From positions 1 to 8,627 of the forward strand of contig LVBO01000084.1 in assembly GCA_001604435.1 (NCBI GenBank): a stretch of 8,627 nt of DNA. Reading direction: 5' to 3'. Within the stretch, counting starts at the first letter, position 1; each line of letters starts with the position of its first letter. The notes under the pieces are model-generated. The model did not search any database. It was not told the origin of the DNA and was given only the letters and a program-made list of their open reading frames with translations. Of the stretch, positions 7,095 to 8,627 are shown in pieces. The DNA is from Synergistales bacterium Syner_01 (GTDB lineage Bacteria; Synergistota; Synergistia; Synergistales; Aminobacteriaceae). A program made the translations under genes and the position numbers.

Positions 7095-7110
7095 CGGAAA
7101 GCTGTTTCCG
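7095..7110 (-). other. Small hairpin between first tctC and tctB
   Basis: A 6-bp stem CGGAAA (7095-7100)/TTTCCG (7105-7110) with a 4-nt loop; GCGGA (7094-7098) can pair alternatively with TCCGC (7115-7119). A further 5-bp hairpin CTTCG/CGAAG lies at 7150-7165, just after the tctC stop. None has a T-run. They could stabilise the tctC message relative to tctBA. Confidence 0.35.
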
Positions 7111-7169
7111 AAAGTCCGCGAGGAGAGGAAGACATCCCGTCCCCGCAGACTTCGATACCACGAAGGGGC

Positions 7170-8171
7170 TTACTTCTGCGGTTCGGGGATAGAGAACTCC
7201 GCAGGGGACTGCTTCGCGCCGCCCGCGTTGAAGATCAGCCAGCTCGCGGTGGACTCGAACTTCGAGAGGAAATTCACCGCATCCTCGCCCGTGGCGCCGT
7301 TCTTGAATCCGCCGGAGTTCTTCACGTACTCCTCGAAACGGGGTTCCTCCATCGCCTTCACGAACGCGTCGCTCAGCTTCGCGACGATGTCGGCGGGCGT
7401 TCCTTTCTTCACGAAGACGCCGTAGAACGGTCCCCAGGGGAGGTACTGCCCGTACTCGGGGTAGATCTCCGTGATCGCAGGAACGTCGGGAAGCTGCGGT
7501 ACGCGTTTCGTGGTCAGCACGGCAAGCCCGCGGAGACGCCCGGCACGGATGTACTCCACCGAGGTGGAAAGCGCCAGGGGCATGACGTCCGCATGGCCTC
7601 CCATGACCGCCGTCGCTCCGGGACCGTCGCCGTCGAACTGGATAAAGTTGAATTCCGTACCATGAATATTCTTCATCATCGCGCCCGCGACGTAGGGAAG
7701 GCCGCCGACCCCTGAAGTCGCCATACGAATTCTCTTATCCTTCTTCGCCGCTTCGACAAGCTCCTGCATGGTGGTAAAGGGAGTCTCGGGGTTGACGCAG
7801 ATGACAACCGCCCCTTCGACCGCGATGGTGATCGGCTGCAGATCGTGGAAACTCAGCGGCGAAAGCCCGAGCACTCTGTAGTTCGCCGGATTCTCCGCTC
7901 CGTAGAGCAGCGTGTAGCCGTCGGCCGGAGAGTTGACCACGAGCGTGGTCGCCACAGCGCCTGAAGCTCCGGTCCTGTTCTGAAGGATGATCGTCTGTCC
8001 AAGATGCTTCTCCACCAACGGCGTCACCGCCCGGGCGAAATTATCCGTGCCGCCGCCCGCTCCCCACATGATCAGCCCCTGAAGATTCTTCTCCGGATAT
8101 GCGGCGAACCCCGCGCACGCGAACACCGCTACCAGCATGAGAGACAGGCACAACAGACCGAATTTCTTCAT
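7170..8171 (-). CDS. tctC: TTT transporter solute-binding protein TctC (first copy)
   Basis: 333 residues from the ATG at 8171, which has GAGGAGGAG 6 nt upstream and opens a signal peptide. The frame is open further upstream to 8330, but that extension overlaps the preceding gene and carries no secretion signal at its start. The signal peptide spans roughly residues 1-23 (MKKFGLL, hydrophobic core, then AGFA before AYPEKN). A Cys at 19 is not in a convincing lipobox. Family motifs: WGAGGGTDNFAR, TIILQNRTGASGAVATT, SPADGYTLLYGAENP, GVGGLPY, AVMGGHADV, RGLAVLTTKR, VPAITE and YLPWGPFYGVFVKKGTPAD. It leads the C-B-A-C set and is paralogous to the copy at 3934-4920. Two such proteins on one permease suggest two related ligands or affinities. 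The ligand cannot be read from sequence. Confidence 0.94.
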   Translation of the reverse strand: MKKFGLLCLSLMLVAVFACAGFAAYPEKNLQGLIMWGAGGGTDNFARAVTPLVEKHLGQTIILQNRTGASGAVATTLVVNSPADGYTLLYGAENPANYRVLGLSPLSFHDLQPITIAVEGAVVICVNPETPFTTMQELVEAAKKDKRIRMATSGVGGLPYVAGAMMKNIHGTEFNFIQFDGDGPGATAVMGGHADVMPLALSTSVEYIRAGRLRGLAVLTTKRVPQLPDVPAITEIYPEYGQYLPWGPFYGVFVKKGTPADIVAKLSDAFVKAMEEPRFEEYVKNSGGFKNGATGEDAVNFLSKFESTASWLIFNAGGAKQSPAEFSIPEPQK

Positions 8172-8177
8172 TGCAAA

Positions 8178-8186
8178 CTCCTCCTC
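8178..8186 (-). promoter_or_regulatory. Ribosome-binding site of first tctC, decides the start
   Basis: GAGGAGGAG lies 6 nt before the ATG at 8171 and selects this Met over the longer open frame. The leader nearly matches that of the second tctC, including an ACACAT a little further upstream. Confidence 0.75.
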
Positions 8187-8202
8187 GCTGAAAAATGTGT
8201 AC

Positions 8203-8259
8203 TGCGCTTCACGAACCCGATGCAACGACGCTCCCCGGAAATGCGCATTCACGCACGAA
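8203..8259 (-). repeat. Imperfect direct repeat upstream of first tctC
   Basis: On the minus strand GTGAA.GCGCA occurs twice in the 94-nt gap: as GTGAAGCGCA at 8203-8212 and as GTGAATGCGCA at 8242-8252, each preceded nearby by TTCGTG. The copies are about 39 nt apart. Paired sites in front of the transporter genes could bind a regulator such as the IclR protein, but with only two short copies chance is a real alternative. No convincing -35/-10 pair was found beside them. Confidence 0.3.
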
Positions 8260-8265
8260 GCTCCC

Positions 8266-8627
8266 CTATCCCTCTCTCGTGTTCGAGGGGTCGTAAAACT
8301 CCCCGAAGAGCACATCTTCTGAAGGAGCATCCGTCAAAATCGGCTTCGCAACCCATGTGCTGTTCATATAGTGCTTCAGAGCGATATTCTCCGAAACCTG
8401 GTTTCCGCCCCAGGTCCCGCATCCCATGCTCGACGTCATGGGCATTCCGTTGTTCGCGCTGCCCGCATTCGCTTTCGACTGCGGCTGCCGGACCATGATG
8501 CGGGTGACGGGGGCGCGGAGAGCGAGCGCGTGGATATGTTCTTCGTTGAAGCTGTAGATGCCGCAGGAGTGTCCGCGTCCGGCGACCTTATATATTTCGT
8601 CCATCATCCGGAGCGCGTTCTCGAACG
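8266..8627 (-). CDS. CoA-acylating aldehyde dehydrogenase, C-terminal part, truncated at right edge
   Basis: About 120 C-terminal residues are visible and the frame is open to the right edge, so the Met codons at 8602-8607 are internal. The sequence fits the acylating branch of the aldehyde dehydrogenase superfamily (AdhE N-domain, EutE/PduP, SucD, sulfoacetaldehyde dehydrogenase SauS), which converts aldehyde, NAD(P)+ and CoA to acyl-CoA. Evidence is GRGHSCGIYS near the start, RIMVRQPQ, NNGMPMTSSMGCGTWGGN and SENIALKHYMN. The NGMP plus GCGTWGG wording resembles SauS-like or succinate-semialdehyde types more than EutE, but subfamily cannot be fixed from this fragment. The catalytic Cys and nucleotide-binding region lie outside the window. 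It ends 94 nt before tctC on the same strand, so it may be an upstream operon gene or the end of a separate unit. Confidence 0.78.
   Translation of the reverse strand, partial: FENALRMMDEIYKVAGRGHSCGIYSFNEEHIHALALRAPVTRIMVRQPQSKANAGSANNGMPMTSSMGCGTWGGNQVSENIALKHYMNSTWVAKPILTDAPSEDVLFGEFYDPSNTREG

Noticed and set aside
8100..8171. Lipoprotein signal in the first TctC (Cys near residue 19)
   Set aside because: The residues before the Cys (VFA) do not make a normal lipobox, and a plain signal-peptidase I site (AGFA before AYPEKN) fits better and matches the paralogue.
8185..8230. TTGCAT / TACACA as a sigma-70 promoter for the tctC operon
   Set aside because: Each box matches the consensus at only about three of six positions, so it is not distinguishable from chance.
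8172..8330. N-terminal extension of the first TctC up to 8330
   Set aside because: It overlaps the aldehyde dehydrogenase gene and would bury the signal peptide. The Met at 8171 has a strong ribosome-binding site.

Overview
The window looks like part of a moderately GC-rich bacterial chromosome. One long run of minus-strand genes meets the end of a plus-strand iron transporter gene. The organism cannot be named from sequence alone. The tripartite tricarboxylate (TTT) transporter, a CoA-acylating aldehyde dehydrogenase and FeoB would fit an anaerobe or facultative anaerobe that ferments small organic acids, possibly Synergistota-like, but that is a guess.

Layout, left to right. Bases 1-635 (+) hold the 3' part of feoB. 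A strong intrinsic terminator at 652-700 is oriented for the minus strand and closes the operon that fills the rest of the window. In transcription order (right to left) the operon reads: the C-terminal end of a CoA-acylating aldehyde dehydrogenase (runs off the right edge), a TctC solute-binding protein, TctB, TctA, a second TctC, a xylose-isomerase-like TIM-barrel enzyme, a shikimate/quinate dehydrogenase-like protein (AroE family), an IclR-family regulator and a type II 3-dehydroquinate dehydratase (AroQ). Gaps are about 16 to 110 nt, and several contain hairpins. No stretch over 300 nt lacks a gene, and no RNA genes, insertion sequences or CRISPR arrays were seen.

Reading: the TTT transporter has two paralogous binding proteins flanking one TctBA membrane pair, so it probably imports one or two related carboxylates. 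Three downstream enzymes belong to families that act in sequence on hydroaromatic acids: quinate or shikimate oxidation by an AroE/YdiB-type enzyme, 3-dehydroquinate to 3-dehydroshikimate by AroQ, and possibly 3-dehydroshikimate to protocatechuate by a TIM-barrel dehydratase. A co-transcribed IclR regulator is typical of catabolic operons. The most interesting hypothesis is therefore a hydroaromatic acid (quinate/shikimate-type) uptake and catabolism locus built on a TTT transporter. Substitutions in the AroE and TIM-barrel active sites leave room for a related but different substrate. The aldehyde dehydrogenase upstream may belong to the same pathway or to a neighbouring one.
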